Shown here piece after piece: positions 22,701-36,074 of a stretch of DNA of 64,000 nt. How positions within the stretch are numbered: position 1 is the first letter of the stretch; each line of letters opens with the position of its first letter. The notes beneath the pieces were generated by a model. The model was not told where the DNA came from and searched no databases. It was given only the letters and a program-made list of their open reading frames with translations. The position numbers and the translations under genes are program-made. The DNA is from Lateolabrax maculatus (taxonomy: Eukaryota; Chordata; Actinopteri; Acropomatiformes; Lateolabracidae). The stretch covers positions 1,178,001-1,242,000 of the forward strand of contig CM062201.1 of NCBI GenBank assembly GCA_031216445.1, written 5' to 3'.

Positions 22701-25700
22701 ACGTGTGTGTCATGTGAGTGTTTGTGAAGTGTCACGTGTGTGTCACGTGTGTGTTTGAAGTGTCACGTGAGTGTGTGTGAAGTGTCACGTGTGTGTCACG
22801 TGAGTGTTCGTGAAGTGTCACGTGTGTGTCATGTGAGTGTTTGTGAAGTGTCACGTGTGTGTCATGTGAGTGTTTGTGAAGTGTCACGTGCGTGTCACGT
22901 GTGTTTGAAGTGTCACGTGAGTGTGTTTGAAGTTTCACATGAGTGTGTAGGAAATGTCACGTGTCTGTGACTGAAGTGTCACGTGTGTGTCATGTGAGTG
23001 TTTGTGAAGGGTCACGTGTGTGTCATGTGAGTGTTTGTGAAGTGTCACATGTGTGTTATGTGAGTGTTTGTGAAGTGTCACTTGAGTGTGTGTGTGAAGA
23101 GTCACGCGAGTGTGTGTGAAGTGTCACGTGAGTGTGTGTGAAGTGTCACGTGTGTGTCAGAAGTGTCACGTGTGTGAAGTGTCACGTGTGTGTGTGTGAA
23201 GTGTAACATGTGGGTGTGAAGTGTCACGTGAGTGTTTGTGTGTGAAGTGTCACGTGAGTGTGTGTGAAGTATCACGTGTGTGTAGCAAATGTCACGTGTC
23301 TGTGACTGAAGTGTCACGTGTGTCACGTGAGTGTTTGTGAAGTGTCACGTGTGTCATGTGAGTGATTGTGAAGTGTCACGTGTGTGTCACGTGAGTGTGT
23401 GTGAAGTGTCACGTGTGTATGAAATGTCACGTGTCTGTTACTGAAGTGTCACGTGTGTGTCACGTGAGTGTTTGTGAAGTGTCACGTGTGTGTCACGTGA
23501 GTGTTTGTGAAGTGTCACGTGTGTGTCATGTGAGTGTTTGTGAAGTGTCACGTGCGTGTCACGTGTGTTTGAAGTGTCACGTGAGTGTGTGTGAAGTTTC
23601 ACATGAGTGTGTAGGAAATGTCACGTGTCTGTGACTGAAGTGTCACGTGTGTGTCATGTGAGTGTTTGTGAAGGGTCACGTGTGTTTCATGTGAGTGTTT
23701 GTGAAGTGTCACGTGTGTGTTATGTGAGTGTTTGTGAAGTGTCACTTGAGTGTGTGTGTGAAGAGTCACGCGAGTGTGTGTGAAGTGTCACGTGAGTGTG
23801 TGTGAAGTGTCACGTGTGTGTCAGAAGTGTCACGTGTGTGAAGTGTCACGTGTGTGTGTGAAGTGTAACATGTGGGTGTGAAGTGTCACGTGAGTGTTTG
23901 TGTGTGAAGTGTCACGTGAGTGTGTGTGAAGTATCACGTGTGTGTAGCAAATGTCACGTGTCTGTGACTGAAGTGTCACGTGTGTCACGTGAGTGTTTGT
24001 GAAGTGTCACGTGTGTGTCATGTGAGTGTTTGTGAAGTGTCACGTGTGTCACCTGTGTGAGTGAAGTGTCACGTGAGTGTGTGTGTGTGAAGTGTCACGT
24101 GTCTGAGTATATGTGAAGTGTCACGTGTGTTTTTTAGAAGTGTAACGTGTGTGTGAGGAGTGTCACGTGTGTGAACTGTGTGTTTGTGAAGTGTCACTGG
24201 AGTGTGTGAAGTGTCACGTGTGTGTAGGAAATGTCACGTGTCTGTGACTGAAGTGTCACGTGTGTGTCACGTGAGTGTTTGTGAAGTGTCACGTGTGTGT
24301 CACGTGAGTGTTTGTGAAGTGTCACGTGTGTGTCACTTGTGTGTTTGAAGTGTCACTTGAGTGTCTGTGTGTAAAGTGTTACGTGAGTGTGTGTGAAGTT
24401 TCACGTGTGTGTAGGAAATGTCACATGTCTGTGACTGAAGTGTCACGTGTGTGTCACGTGAGTGTTAGTGAAGTGTCACGTGTGTGTCATGTGAGTGTCT
24501 GTGAAGTGTCACGTGTGTGTCATGTGAGTGTTTGTGAAGTGTCACGTGTGTGTCACGTGAGTGTTTGAAGTGTCACGTGAGTGTGTGTGAAGTGTCACGT
24601 GAGTGTGTAGGAAATGTCTCGTGTCTTTGACTGAAGTGTCACGTGTGTGTCACGTGAGTGTTTGTGAAGTGTCACGTGTGTGTCATGTGAGTGTTTGTGA
24701 AGTGTCACGAGGGTGTCATGTGAGTGTTTGTCAAGTGCCACGTGTGTGTTACGTGTGTGTTTGAAGTGTCACGTGAGTGTGTGTGAAGTGTCACGTGTCT
24801 GTAGGAAATGTCACGTGTCTGTGACTGAAGTGTCACGTGTGTGTCACGTGAGTGTTTGTGAAGTGTCACGTGTGTGTCATGTGAGTGTTTGTGAAGTGTC
24901 ACTTGAGTGTGTGTGTGAAGAGTCACGCGAGTGTGTGTGAAGTGTCACGTGAGTGTGTGTGAAGTGTCACGTGTGTGTCACATGTTTTTGAAGTGTCACG
25001 TGAGTGTGTGTGAGGTTTCACATGAGTGTGTAGGAAATGTCACGTGTCTGTGACTGAAGTGTCACGTGTGTGTCATGTGAGTGTTTGTGAAGGGTCACGT
25101 GTGTGTCATGTGAGTGTTTGTGAAGTGTCACTTGAGTGTGTGTGTGAAGAGTCACGCGAGTGTGTGTGAAGTGTCACGTGAGTGTGTGTGAAGTGTCACG
25201 TGTGTGTCAGAAGTGTCACGTGTGTGAAGTGTCACGTGTGTGTGTGTGAAGTGTAACATGTGGGTGTGAAGTGTCACGTGAGTGTTTGTGTGTGAAGTGT
25301 CACGTGAGTGTGTGTGAAGTATCACGTGTGTGTAGCAAATGTCACGTGTCTGTGACTGAAGTGTCACGTGTGTCACGTGAGTGTTTGTGAAGTGTCACGT
25401 GTGTGTCATGTGAGTGTTTGTGAAGTGTCACGTGTGTGTCATGTGAGTGTTTGTGAAGTGTCACGTGTGTCACCTGTGTGAGTGAAGTGTCACGTGAGTG
25501 TGTGTGTGTGAAGTGTCACGTGTCTGAGTATATGTGAAGTGTCACGTGTGTTTGTTAGAAGTGTAACGTGTGTGTGAGGAGTGTCACGTGTGTGAACTGT
25601 GTGTTTGTGAATTGTCACGTGAGTGTGTGTGAAGTGTCACGTGTGTAGGAAATGTCACGTGTCTGTGACTGAAGTGTCACGTGTGTGTCATGTGAGTCTT

Positions 25701-26770
25701 TGTGAAGTGTCACGTGTCTGTCATGTGAGTGTTTGTGAAGTGTCACGTGTGTGTCACGTGTGTGTTTGAAGTGTCACGTGAGTGTGTGTGAAGTGTCACG
25801 TGAGTGTGTAGGAAATGTCACGTGTCTGTGACTGAAGTGTCACGTGAGTGTCACGTGTGTGTCATGTGAGTGTTTGTGAAGTGTCACGTGTGTCATGTGA
25901 GTGGTAGTGAAGTGTCACATGTGTGTCAAGTGAGTGTTTGTGAAGTGTCACTTGAGTGTGTGTGTGAAGTGTCACGTGTCTGAGTGTGTGTGAAGTGTCA
26001 CTTGTGTGTAGGAAATGTCACGTGTCTATGACTGAAGTGTCGTGTGTGTCACGTGAGTGTTTGTGAAGTGTCACGTGTGTGTCATGTGAGTGTTTGTGAA
26101 GTGTCACGTGTGTGTCATGTGAGTGTTTGTAAAGTGTCACGTGCGTGTCACGTGTTTTTGAAGTGTCACGTGAGTGTGTGTGAAGTTTCGCATGAGTGTG
26201 TAGGAAATGTCACGTGTCTGTGACTGAAGTGTCACGTGTGTGTCATGTGAGTGTTTGTGAAGTGTCACGTGTGTGTCATGTGAGTGTTTGTGTATTGTCA
26301 CTTGAGTGTGTGTGTGTGTGAAGTGTCACGTGAGTGTGTGTGAAGTGTCACGTGAGTGTGTAGGAAATGTCACGTGTCTGTGACTGAAGTGTCACGTGTG
26401 TGTCATGTGAGTGTTTGTGAAGTGTCACGTGTGTGTCATGTGAGTGTTTGTGAAGTGTCACGTGTGTCACCTGTGTGAGTGAAGTGTCAAGTGAGTGTGT
26501 GTGTGTGAAGTGTCACATGTCTGAGTATATGTGAAGTGTCACGTGTGTTTGTTAGAAGTGTAACGTGTGTGTGAGGAGTGTCACGTGTGTAAACTGTGTG
26601 TTTGTGAATTGTCACGTGAGTGTGTGTGAAGTGTCACGTGTGTGTAGGAAATGTCACGTGTCTGTGACTGAAGTGTCACGTGTGTGTCATGTGAGTGTTT
26701 GTGAAGTGTCACGTGTGTGTCACGTGAGTGTCTGTGAAGTGTCACGTGTGTCATGTGAGTGTTTGTGAAG
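22700..26770 (+). repeat. Satellite array with AACATGTGGG and CAGAAG marker modules
   Basis: A marker of about 220 bp carries GAAGAGTCACGCGAG, GTGTCAGAAG and GTGTAACATGTGGG, then TATCAC with AGCAAAT. It is found at 23,099-23,326, 23,759-23,985 and 25,149-25,376, with a partial copy near 24,918. The first and third are the same at a shift of 2,050. Related versions sit at about 245-440 and, with differences, 4,045-4,170. The GAGTATATG/GTTAGAAG marker also occurs near 24.1, 25.53 and 26.52 kb. The region recurs at +23,364 to +23,362. Confidence 0.83.
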
Positions 26771-29700
26771 TGTCACGTGTGTCATGTGAGTGGTTGTGAA
26801 GTGTCACGTGTGTGTCATGTGAGTGTTTGTGAAGTGTCACGTGTGTGTCACGTGTGTGTTTGAAGTGTCACTTGAGTGTGTGTGAAGTGTCACGTTTGTG
26901 TAGGAAATGTCACGTGTCTGTGACTGAAGTGTCACGTGTGTCACGTGAGTGTTTGTGAAGTGTCACGTGTGTCACGTGAGTGTTTGTGAATTGTCACGTG
27001 TGTGTCACGTGTGTGTTTGAAGTGTCACATGAGTGTGTGTGAAGTATCACGTGGGTGTAGCAAATGTCACGTGTCTGTGACTGAAGTGTCACGTGTGTCA
27101 CGTGAGTGTTTATGAAGTGTCACGTGTGTCATGTGAGTGTTTGTGAAGTGTCACGTGTGTGTCATGTGAGTGTTTGTGAAGTGTCACGTGAGTGTTTGTG
27201 AAGTGTCATGTGTGTGTCATGTGTGTGTTTGAAGTGTCACGTGAGTGTGTGTGAAGTGTCACGTGAGTGTTTAGGAAATGTCACGTGTCTGTGACTGAAG
27301 TGTCAAGTGTGTGTCAGGTGAGTGTTTGTGAAGTGTCACGTGTGTGTCACGTGAGTGTTTGTGAAGTGTCACGTGTGTGTCATGTGAGTGTTTGTGAAGT
27401 GTCACGTGTGTGTCACGTGTGTGTTTGAAGTGTCACGTGAGTGTGTATGAAGTGTCACGTGAGTGTGTAGGAAATGTCACGTGTCTGTGACTGAAGTGTC
27501 ACGTGTGTGTCACGTGAGTGTTTGTGAAGTGTCACGTGTGTGTCATGTGAGTGTTTGTGAAGTGTCACGTGTCTGTCATGTGAGTGTTTGTGAAGTGTCA
27601 CGTGTGTGTCACGTGTGTTTTTGAAGTGTCACGTGAGTGTGTGTGAAGTGTCACGTGTGTGTAGGAAATGTCACGTGTCTGTGACTGAAGTGTCACTTGT
27701 GTGTCATGTGAGTGTTTGTGAAGTGTCACGTGAGTGTTTGTGAAGTGTCACGTGTGTGTCACGTGTGTGTTTGAAGTGTCACGTGAGTGTCTGTGTGTGA
27801 AGTGTTACGTGAGTGTGTGTGAAGTTTCACGTGTGTGTAGGAAATGTCACGTGTCTGTGACTGAAGTGTCACGTGTGTGTCACGTGAGTGTTAGTGAAGT
27901 GTCACGTGTGTGTCATGTGAGTGTTTGTGAAGTTTCACGTGTGTGTCATGTGAGTGTTTGAGTGTCACGTGAGTGTGTGTGAAGTGTCACGTGTGTGTCA
28001 TGTGAGTGTTTGTGAAGTGTCACGTGTGTGTCATGTGAGTGTTTGTGAAGTGTCACGTGTGTGTCATGTGAGTGTTTGTGTTTTGTCACGTGTGTCATGT
28101 GAGTGTTTGTGAAGTGTCACGTGTGTGTCATGTGAGTGTTTGTCAAGTGCCACGTGTGTGTCACGTTTGTGTTTGAAGTGTCATGTGAGTGTGTGTGAAG
28201 TGTCACTTGTGTGTAGGAAATGTCACGTGTCTATGACTGAAGTGTCGTGTGTGTCACGTGAGTGTTTATGAAGTGTCACGTGTGTGTCATGTGAGTGTTT
28301 GTGACGGGTCACGTGTGTGTCATGTGAGTGTTTGTGAAGTGTCACGTGTGTGTCATGTGAGTGTTTGTGTATTGTCACTTGAGTGTGTGTGTGTGTGAAG
28401 TGTAACGTGAGTGTGTGTGAAGTATCACATGTGTGTAGCAAATGTCACGTGTCTGTGACTGAAGTGTCACGCGTGTGTCACGTGAGTGTTTGTGAAGTGT
28501 CATGTGTGTGTCAAGTGAGTGTTTGTGAAGTGTCACGTGTGTGTCATGTGAGTGTTTGTGAAGTGTCACGTGTGTGTCATCTGAGTGTTTGTGAAGTGTC
28601 ACGTGTGTGTCACGTGTGTGTTTTAAGTGTCACGTGAGTGTGTGTGAAGTGTCACGTGAGTGTGTAGGAAATGTCACGTGTCTGTGACTGAAGTGTCACG
28701 TGTGTGTCATGTGAGTGTTTGTGAAGTGTCACGTGTGTGTCACGTGAGTGTTTGTGAAGTGTCACGTGTGTGTCATGTGAATGTTTGTGAAGTGTCACGT
28801 GTGTCATGTGAGTGTTTGTGAAGTGTCACGTGTGTGTCATGTGAGTGTTTGTGAAGTGTCACGTGTGTGTCACGTGTGTGTTTGAAGTGTCACTTGAGTG
28901 TGTGTGTGAAGTGTCACGTGAGTGTGTGTGAAGTATCACGTGTGTGTAGCAAATGTCACGTGTCTGTGACTGAAGTGTCACGTGTGTCACGTGAGTGTTT
29001 GTGAAGTGTCACGTGTGTGTCATGTGAGTGTTTGAGTGTCACGTGAGTGTGTGTGAAGTGTCACGTGTGTGTCATGTGAGTGTTTGTGAAGTGTCACGTG
29101 TGTGTCATGTGAGTGTTTGTGAAGTGTCACGTGTGTGTCATGTGAGTGTTTGTGTTTTGTCACGTGTGTCATGTGAGTGTTTGTGAAGTGTCACGTGTGT
29201 GTCATGTGAGTGTTTGTCAAGTGCCACGTGTGTGTCACGTTTGTGTTTGAAGTGTCATGTGAGTGTGTGTGAAGTGTCACTTGTGTGTAGGAAATGTCAC
29301 GTGTCTATGACTGAAGTGTCGTGTGTGTCACGTGAGTGTTTGTGAAGTGTCACGTGTGTGTCATGTGAGTGTTTGTGAAGGGTCACGTGTGTGTCATGTG
29401 AGTGTTTGTGAAGTGTCACGTGTGTGTCATGTGAGTGTTTGTGTATTGTCACTTGAGTGTGTGTGTGTGTGAAGTGTCACGTGAGTGTGTGTGAAGTATC
29501 ACATGTGTGTAGCAAATGTCACGTGTCTGTGACTGAAGTGTCACGCGTGTGTCACGTGAGTGTTTGTGAAGTGTCATGTGTGTGTCAAGTGAGTGTTTGT
29601 GAAGTGTCACGTGTGTGTCATGTGAGTGTTTGTGAAGTGTCACGTGTGTGTCATCTGAGTGTTTGTGAAGTGTCACGTGTGTGTCACGTGTGTGTTTTAA

Positions 29701-29789
29701 GTGTCACGTGAGTGTGTGTGAAGTGTCACGTGAGTGTGTAGGAAATGTCACGTGTCTGTGACTGAAGTGTCACGTGTGTGTCATGTGAG
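26770..29789 (+). repeat. 3-kb tandem duplication, left unit
   Basis: From GTGAGTGGTTGTGAAG at about 26,788 to about 29,789 the sequence recurs immediately downstream, first at a shift of 2,999, then 3,065 after a 66-bp (two 33-bp units) difference near 27,125, then 3,063. It contains one full and one partial copy of a 1,074-bp higher-order repeat. The distal large copy (37-56 kb) has only one 3-kb unit, so either the proximal copy gained a unit or the distal copy lost one. Confidence 0.88.
27958..29789 (+). repeat. 1,074-bp higher-order repeat (one full and one partial copy)
   Basis: TTTGAGTGTCACGTGAG at 27,958 recurs at 29,032, exactly 1,074 bp later, and the intervening variants follow in the same order: GTGTTTTGTCACG, GTGCCACGTG, CACGTTTGTG, GTGTCTATGACTG, GTGTATTGTCAC and CATCTGAG. 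The pair is repeated at 31,021-32,850 (shift 1,072) and 51,386-53,217 (shift 1,074). Confidence 0.87.
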
Positions 29790-32700
29790 TGGTTGTGAAG
29801 TGTCACGTGTGTGTCATGTGAGTGTTTGTGAAGTGTCACGTGTGTGTCACGTGTGTGTTTGAAGTGTCACTTGAGTGTGTGTGAAGTGTCACGTTTGTGT
29901 AGGAAATGTCACGTGTCTGTGACTGAAGTGTCACGTGTGTCACGTGAGTGTTTGTGAAGTGTCACGTGTGTCACGTGAGTGTTTGTGAATTGTCACGTGT
30001 GTGTCACGTGTGTGTTTGAAGTGTCACATGAGTGTGTGTGAAGTATCACGTGGGTGTAGCAAATGTCACGTGTCTGTGACTGAAGTGTCACGTGTGTCAC
30101 GTGAGTGTTTATGAAGTGTCACGTGTGTGTCATGTGAGTGTTTGTGAAGTGTCACGTGTGTGTCACGTGAGTGTTTGTGAAGTGTCACGTGTGTCATGTG
30201 AGTGTTTGTGAAGTGTCACGTGTGTGTCATGTGAGTGTTTGTGAAGTGTCACGTGAGTGTTTGTGAAGTGTCATGTGTGTGTCATGTGTGTGTTTGAAGT
30301 GTCACGTGAGTGTGTGTGAAGTGTCACGTGAGTGTTTAGGAAATGTCACGTGTCTGTGACTGAAGTGTCAAGTGTGTGTCAGGTGAGTGTTTGTGAAGTG
30401 TCACGTGTGTGTCACGTGAGTGTTTGTGAAGTGTCACGTGTGTGTCATGTGAGTGTTTGTGAAGTGTCACGTGTGTGTCACGTGTGTGTTTGAAGTGTCA
30501 CGTGAGTGTGTATGAAGTGTCACGTGAGTGTGTAGGAAATGTCACGTGTCTGTGACTGAAGTGTCACGTGTGTGTCACGTGAGTGTTTGTGAAGTGTCAC
30601 GTGTGTGTCATGTGAGTGTTTGTGAAGTGTCACGTGTCTGTCATGTGAGTGTTTGTGAAGTGTCACGTGTGTGTCACGTGTGTTTTTGAAGTGTCACGTG
30701 AGTGTGTGTGAAGTGTCACGTGTGTGTAGGAAATGTCACGTGTCTGTGACTGAAGTGTCACTTGTGTGTCATGTGAGTGTTTGTGAAGTGTCACGTGAGT
30801 GTTTGTGAAGTGTCACGTGTGTGTCACGTGTGTGTTTGAAGTGTCACGTGAGTGTCTGTGTGTGAAGTGTTACGTGAGTGTGTGTGAAGTTTCACGTGTG
30901 TGTAGGAAATGTCACGTGTCTGTGACTGAAGTGTCACGTGTGTGTCACGTGAGTGTTAGTGAAGTGTCACGTGTGTGTCATGTGAGTGTTTGTGAAGTTT
31001 CACGTGTGTGTCATGTGAGTGTTTGAGTGTCACGTGAGTGTGTGTGAAGTGTCACGTGTGTGTCATGTGAGTGTTTGTGAAGTGTCACGTGTGTGTCATG
31101 TGAGTGTTTGTGAAGTGTCACGTGTGTGTCATGTGAGTGTTTGTGTTTTGTCACGTGTGTCATGTGAGTGTTTGTGAAGTGTCACGTGTGTGTCATGTGA
31201 GTGTTTGTCAAGTGCCACGTGTGTGTCACGTTTGTGTTTGAAGTGTCATGTGAGTGTGTGTGAAGTGTCACTTGTGTGTAGGAAATGTCACGTGTCTATG
31301 ACTGAAGTGTCGTGTGTGTCACGTGAGTGTTTATGAAGTGTCACGTGTGTGTCATGTGAGTGTTTGTGACGGGTCACGTGTGTGTCATGTGAGTGTTTGT
31401 GAAGTGTCACGTGTGTGTCATGTGAGTGTTTGTGTATTGTCACTTGAGTGTGTGTGTGTGTGAAGTGTAACGTGAGTGTGTGTGAAGTATCACATGTGTG
31501 TAGCAAATGTCACGTGTCTGTGACTGAAGTGTCACGCGTGTGTCACGTGAGTGTTTGTGAAGTGTCATGTGTGTGTCAAGTGAGTGTTTGTGAAGTGTCA
31601 CGTGTGTGTCATGTGAGTGTTTGTGAAGTGTCACGTGTGTGTCATCTGAGTGTTTGTGAAGTGTCACGTGTGTGTCACGTGTGTGTTTTAAGTGTCACGT
31701 GAGTGTGTGTGAAGTGTCACGTGAGTGTGTAGGAAATGTCACGTGTCTGTGACTGAAGTGTCACGTGTGTGTCATGTGAGTGTTTGTGAAGTGTCACGTG
31801 TGTGTCACGTGAGTGTTTGTGAAGTGTCACGTGTGTCATGTGAATGTTTGTGAAGTGTCACGTGTGTCATGTGAGTGTTTGTGAAGTGTCACGTGTGTGT
31901 CATGTGAGTGTTTGTGAAGTGTCACGTGTGTGTCACGTGTGTGTTTGAAGTGTCACTTGAGTGTGTGTGTGAAGTGTCACGTGAGTGTGTGTGAAGTATC
32001 ACGTGTGTGTAGCAAATGTCACGTGTCTGTGACTGAAGTGTCACGTGTGTCACGTGAGTGTTTGTGAAGTGTCACGTGTGTGTCATGTGAGTGTTTGAGT
32101 GTCACGTGAGTGTGTGTGAAGTGTCACGTGTGTGTCATGTGAGTGTTTGTGAAGTGTCACGTGTGTGTCATGTGAGTGTTTGTGAAGTGTCACGTGTGTG
32201 TCATGTGAGTGTTTGTGTTTTGTCACGTGTGTCATGTGAGTGTTTGTGAAGTGTCACGTGTGTGTCATGTGAGTGTTTGTCAAGTGCCACGTGTGTGTCA
32301 CGTTTGTGTTTGAAGTGTCATGTGAGTGTGTGTGAAGTGTCACTTGTGTGTAGGAAATGTCACGTGTCTATGACTGAAGTGTCGTGTGTGTCACGTGAGT
32401 GTTTGTGAAGTGTCACGTGTGTGTCATGTGAGTGTTTGTGAAGGGTCACGTGTGTGTCATGTGAGTGTTTGTGAAGTGTCACGTGTGTGTCATGTGAGTG
32501 TTTGTGTATTGTCACTTGAGTGTGTGTGTGTGTGAAGTGTCACGTGAGTGTGTGTGAAGTATCACATGTGTGTAGCAAATGTCACGTGTCTGTGACTGAA
32601 GTGTCACGCGTGTGTCACGTGAGTGTTTGTGAAGTGTCATGTGTGTGTCAAGTGAGTGTTTGTGAAGTGTCACGTGTGTGTCATGTGAGTGTTTGTGAAG

Positions 32701-32852
32701 TGTCACGTGTGTGTCATCTGAGTGTTTGTGAAGTGTCACGTGTGTGTCACGTGTGTGTTTTAAGTGTCACGTGAGTGTGTGTGAAGTGTCACGTGAGTGT
32801 GTAGGAAATGTCACGTGTCTGTGACTGAAGTGTCACGTGTGTGTCATGTGAG
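29790..32852 (+). repeat. 3-kb tandem duplication, right unit
   Basis: This is the second copy of the 3-kb unit. It has the extra 66 bp near 30,130-30,200, which is also present in the distal copy near 50,470-50,540, so the distal unit resembles this right unit more than the left one. Matching to the left unit stops at about 32,852, where GTGAGTGTTTG replaces GTGAGTGGTTG. A 2-bp GT loss near 31,839 explains the shift change from 3,065 to 3,063. Confidence 0.88.
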
Positions 32853-35800
32853 TGTTTGTGAAGTGTCACGTGTGAGTCACGTGAGTGTTTGTGAAGTGTC
32901 ACGTGTGTGTCATGTGAATGTTTGTGAAGTGTCACGTGTGTCATGTGAGTGTTTGTGAAGTGTCACGTGTGTGTCATGTGAGTGTTTGTGAAGTGTCACG
33001 TGTGTGTCACGTGTGTGTTTGAAGTGTCACTTGAGTGTGTGTGTGAAGTGTCACGTGAGTGTGTGTGAAGTATCACGTGTGTGTAGCAAATGTCACGTGT
33101 CTGTGACTGAAGTGTCACGTGTGTCACGTGAGTGTTTGTGAAGTGTCACGTGTGTGTCATGTGAGTGTTTGTGAAGTGTCACGTGTGTCACGTGAGTGTT
33201 TGTGAATTGTCACGTGTGTGTCACGTGTGTGTTTGAAGTGTCACATGAGTGTGTGTGAAGTATCACGTGGGTGTAGCAAATGTCACGTGTCTGTGACTGA
33301 AGTGTCACGTGTGTCACGTGAGTGTTTATGAAGTGTCACGTGTGTGTCATGTGAGTGTTTGTGAAGTGTCACGTGTGTCTCATGTGAGTGTTTGTGAAGT
33401 GTCACGTGTGTGTCACGTGTGTGTTTGAAGTGTCACGTGTGTGTCATGTGAGTGTTTGTGAAGTGTCAAGTGTGTGTCACGTGTGTGTTTGAAGTGTCAC
33501 GTGAGTGTGTGTGAAGTGTCACGTGAGTGTGTAGGAAATGTTACGTGTCTGTGACTGAAGTGTCACGTGTGTGTCACGTGAGTGTTAGTGAAATGTCACG
33601 TGTGTGTCACCTGAGTGTTTGTGAAGTGTCACGTGTGTCATGTGAGTGTTTGTGAAGTGTCACGTGTGTGTCATGTGAGTGTTTGTGAAGTGTCACGTGT
33701 GTGTCACGTGTGTGTTTGAAGTGTCACGTGAGTGTGTGTGAAGTGTCACGTGAGTGTGTAGGAAATGTTACGTGTCTGTGACTGAAGTGTCACGTGTGTG
33801 TCACGTGAGTGTTAGTGAAATGTCACGTGTGTGTCACGTGAGTGTTTGTGAAGTGTCACGTGTGTCATGTGAGTGTTTGTGAAGTGTCACGTGTGTGTCA
33901 TGTGAGTGTTTGTGAAGTGTCACGTGTGTGTCACGTGTGTGTTTGAAGTGTGATGTGAGTGTGTGTGAAGTGTCACGTGAGTGTGTAGGAATTGTCACGT
34001 GTCTGTGACTGAAGTGTCACGTGTATGTCACGTGTGTGTCATGTGAGTGTTTGTGAAGTGTCACATGAGTGTTTGTGAAGTGTCATGTGTGTGTCATGTG
34101 TGTGTTTGAAGTGTCACGTGAGTGTGTGTGAAGTGTCACGTGAGTGTGTAGGAAATGTCACGTGTCTGTGACTGAAGTGTCAAGTGTGTGTCAGGTGAGT
34201 GTTTGTGAAGTGTCACGTGTGTGTCACGTGAGTATTTGTGAAGTGTCACGTGTGTGTCATGTGAGTGTTTGTGAAGTGTCACGTGTGTGTGTGTGAAGTG
34301 TCACGTGTGTAGGAAATGTCACGTGTCTGTGACTGAAGTGTCACGTGTGTGTCATGTGAGTGTTTGTGAAATGTCACGTGTGTGTCACGTGAGTGTTTCT
34401 GAAGTGTCACGTTTGTGTCATGTGAGTGTTTGTGAAGTGTCACTTGAGTGTGTGTGTGAAAGTGTCACCTGAGTGTGTGTGACGTGTCACGTGAGTGTGT
34501 AGGAAATGTCACGTGTCTGTGACTGAAGTGTCACGCGTGTGTCATGTGAGTGTTTGTGAAGTGTCGTGTGTGTCAAGTGAGTGTTTGTAAAGTGTCACGT
34601 GTGTGTCATGTGAGTGTTTGTGAAGAGTCACGTGTGTGTCATGTGAGTGTTTGTGAAGAGTCACGTGTGTGTCACGTGTGTGTTTGAAGTGTCACGTGAG
34701 TGTGTAGGAAATGTTACATGTCTGTGACTGAAGTGTCACGTGAGTGTTTGTGAAGTGTCACGTGTGTGTGTGTGAAGTGTCACGTGTGTAGGAAATGTCA
34801 CGTGTCTGTGACTGAAGTGTCACGTGTGTGTCACGTGAGTGTTTCTGAAGTGTCACGTTTGTGTCATGTGAGTGTTTGTGAAGTGTCACTTGAGTGTGTG
34901 TGTGAAAGTGTCACCTGAGTGTGTGTGAAGTGTCACGTGAGTGTTTAGGAAATGTCACGTGTCTGTGACTGAAGTGTCACGTGTGTGTCACGTGAGTGTT
35001 TGTGAAGTGTCACGTGTGTGTCATGTGAGTGTTTGTGAAGTGCCTTGTGTGTGTCATGTGATTGGTTGTGAAGTGTCACGTGTGTGTCATGTGAGTGTTT
35101 GTGAAGTGCCTCGTGTGTGTCATGTGATTGGTTGTGAAGTGTCACGTGAGTGTGTGTGAAGTTTCACGTGTGTGTAGGAAATGTCACGTGTCTGTGACTG
35201 AAGTGTCACGCGTGTGTCACGTGTGTGTTTGTGAAGTGTCACGTGTGTGTCATGTGAGTGTTTGTGAAGTGTCACGTGTGTGTCATGTGAGTGTTTGTGA
35301 AGTGTCACGTGTGTGTCACGTGTGTGTTTGAAGTGTCACGTGAGTGTGTGTGAAGTGTCACGTGAGTGTGTAGGAAATGTCACGTGTCTATGACTGAAGT
35401 GTCACGCGTGTGTCATGTGAGTGTTTGTGAAGTGTCGTGTGTGTCAAGTGAGTGTTTGTAAAGTGTCACGTGTGTGTCATGTGAGTGTTTGTGAAGAGTC
35501 ACGTGTGTGTCATGTGAGTGTTTGTGAAGAGTCACGTGTGTGTCACGTGTGTGTTTGAAGTGTCACGTGAGTGTGTAGGAAATGTTACATGTCTGTGACT
35601 GAAGTGTCACGTGTGTGTCACGTGAGTGTTTGTGAAGTGTCACGTGTGTGTGTGTGAAGTGTCACGTGTGTAGGAAATGTCACGTGTCTGTGACTGAAGT
35701 GTCACGTGTGTGTCATGTGAGTGTTTGTGAAATGTCACGTGTGTGTCACGTGAGTGTTTCTGAAGTGTCACGTTTGTGTCATGTGAGTGTTTGTGAAGTG

Positions 35801-36074
35801 TCACTTGAGTGTGTGTGTGAAAGTGTCACCTGAGTGTGTGTGAAGTGTCACGTGAGTGTTTAGGAAATGTCACGTGTCTGTGACTGAAGTGTCACGTGTG
35901 TGTCACGTGAGTGTTTGTGAAGTGTCACATGTGTGTCATGTGAGTGTTTGTGAAGTGCCTCGTGTGTGTCATGTGATTGGTTGTGAAGTGTCACGTGTGT
36001 GTCATGTGAGTGTTTGTGAAGTGCCTCGTGTGTGTCATGTGATTGGTTGTGAAGTGTCACGTGAGTGTGTGTGA
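32852..36074 (+). repeat. Satellite array with ATTGG-bearing units and ~0.9/1.36-kb higher-order repeats
   Basis: The 34,287-34,472 segment recurs at 35,648-35,833 (shift 1,361) and 34,941-35,159 at 35,856-36,074 (shift 915), so one copy lost or gained about 446 bp. Distinct variants are GTGTTTCTGAAG, CACGTTTGTG, GTGTCACCTGAG, GTGCCTCGTG and CATGTGATTGGTTG. All of it recurs at +20,365 as 53.2-56.44 kb. No gene is present. Confidence 0.85.
35045..36050 (-). other. Four CCAAT-like motifs inside satellite units
   Basis: Four units here replace GTGAGTGTTTG with GTGATTGGTTG. On the bottom strand this reads AACCAATCA, which fits the known NF-Y CCAAT consensus. ATTGG lies at 35,061-35,065, 35,127-35,131, 35,976-35,980 and 36,042-36,046, in two pairs each spaced 66 bp (two repeat units). 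Four more lie in the distal copy at 55,426, 55,492, 56,341 and 56,407. Each is next to a CATGTG. Binding is inference only; chance variants amplified with the unit are the simpler reading. Confidence 0.35.

Noticed and set aside
32868..32885. TGAGTCAC, an AP-1-like site, also near 53,233 and 57,353
   Set aside because: It is an isolated one-base variant of the usual GTGTCACGTG, present in only a few units.
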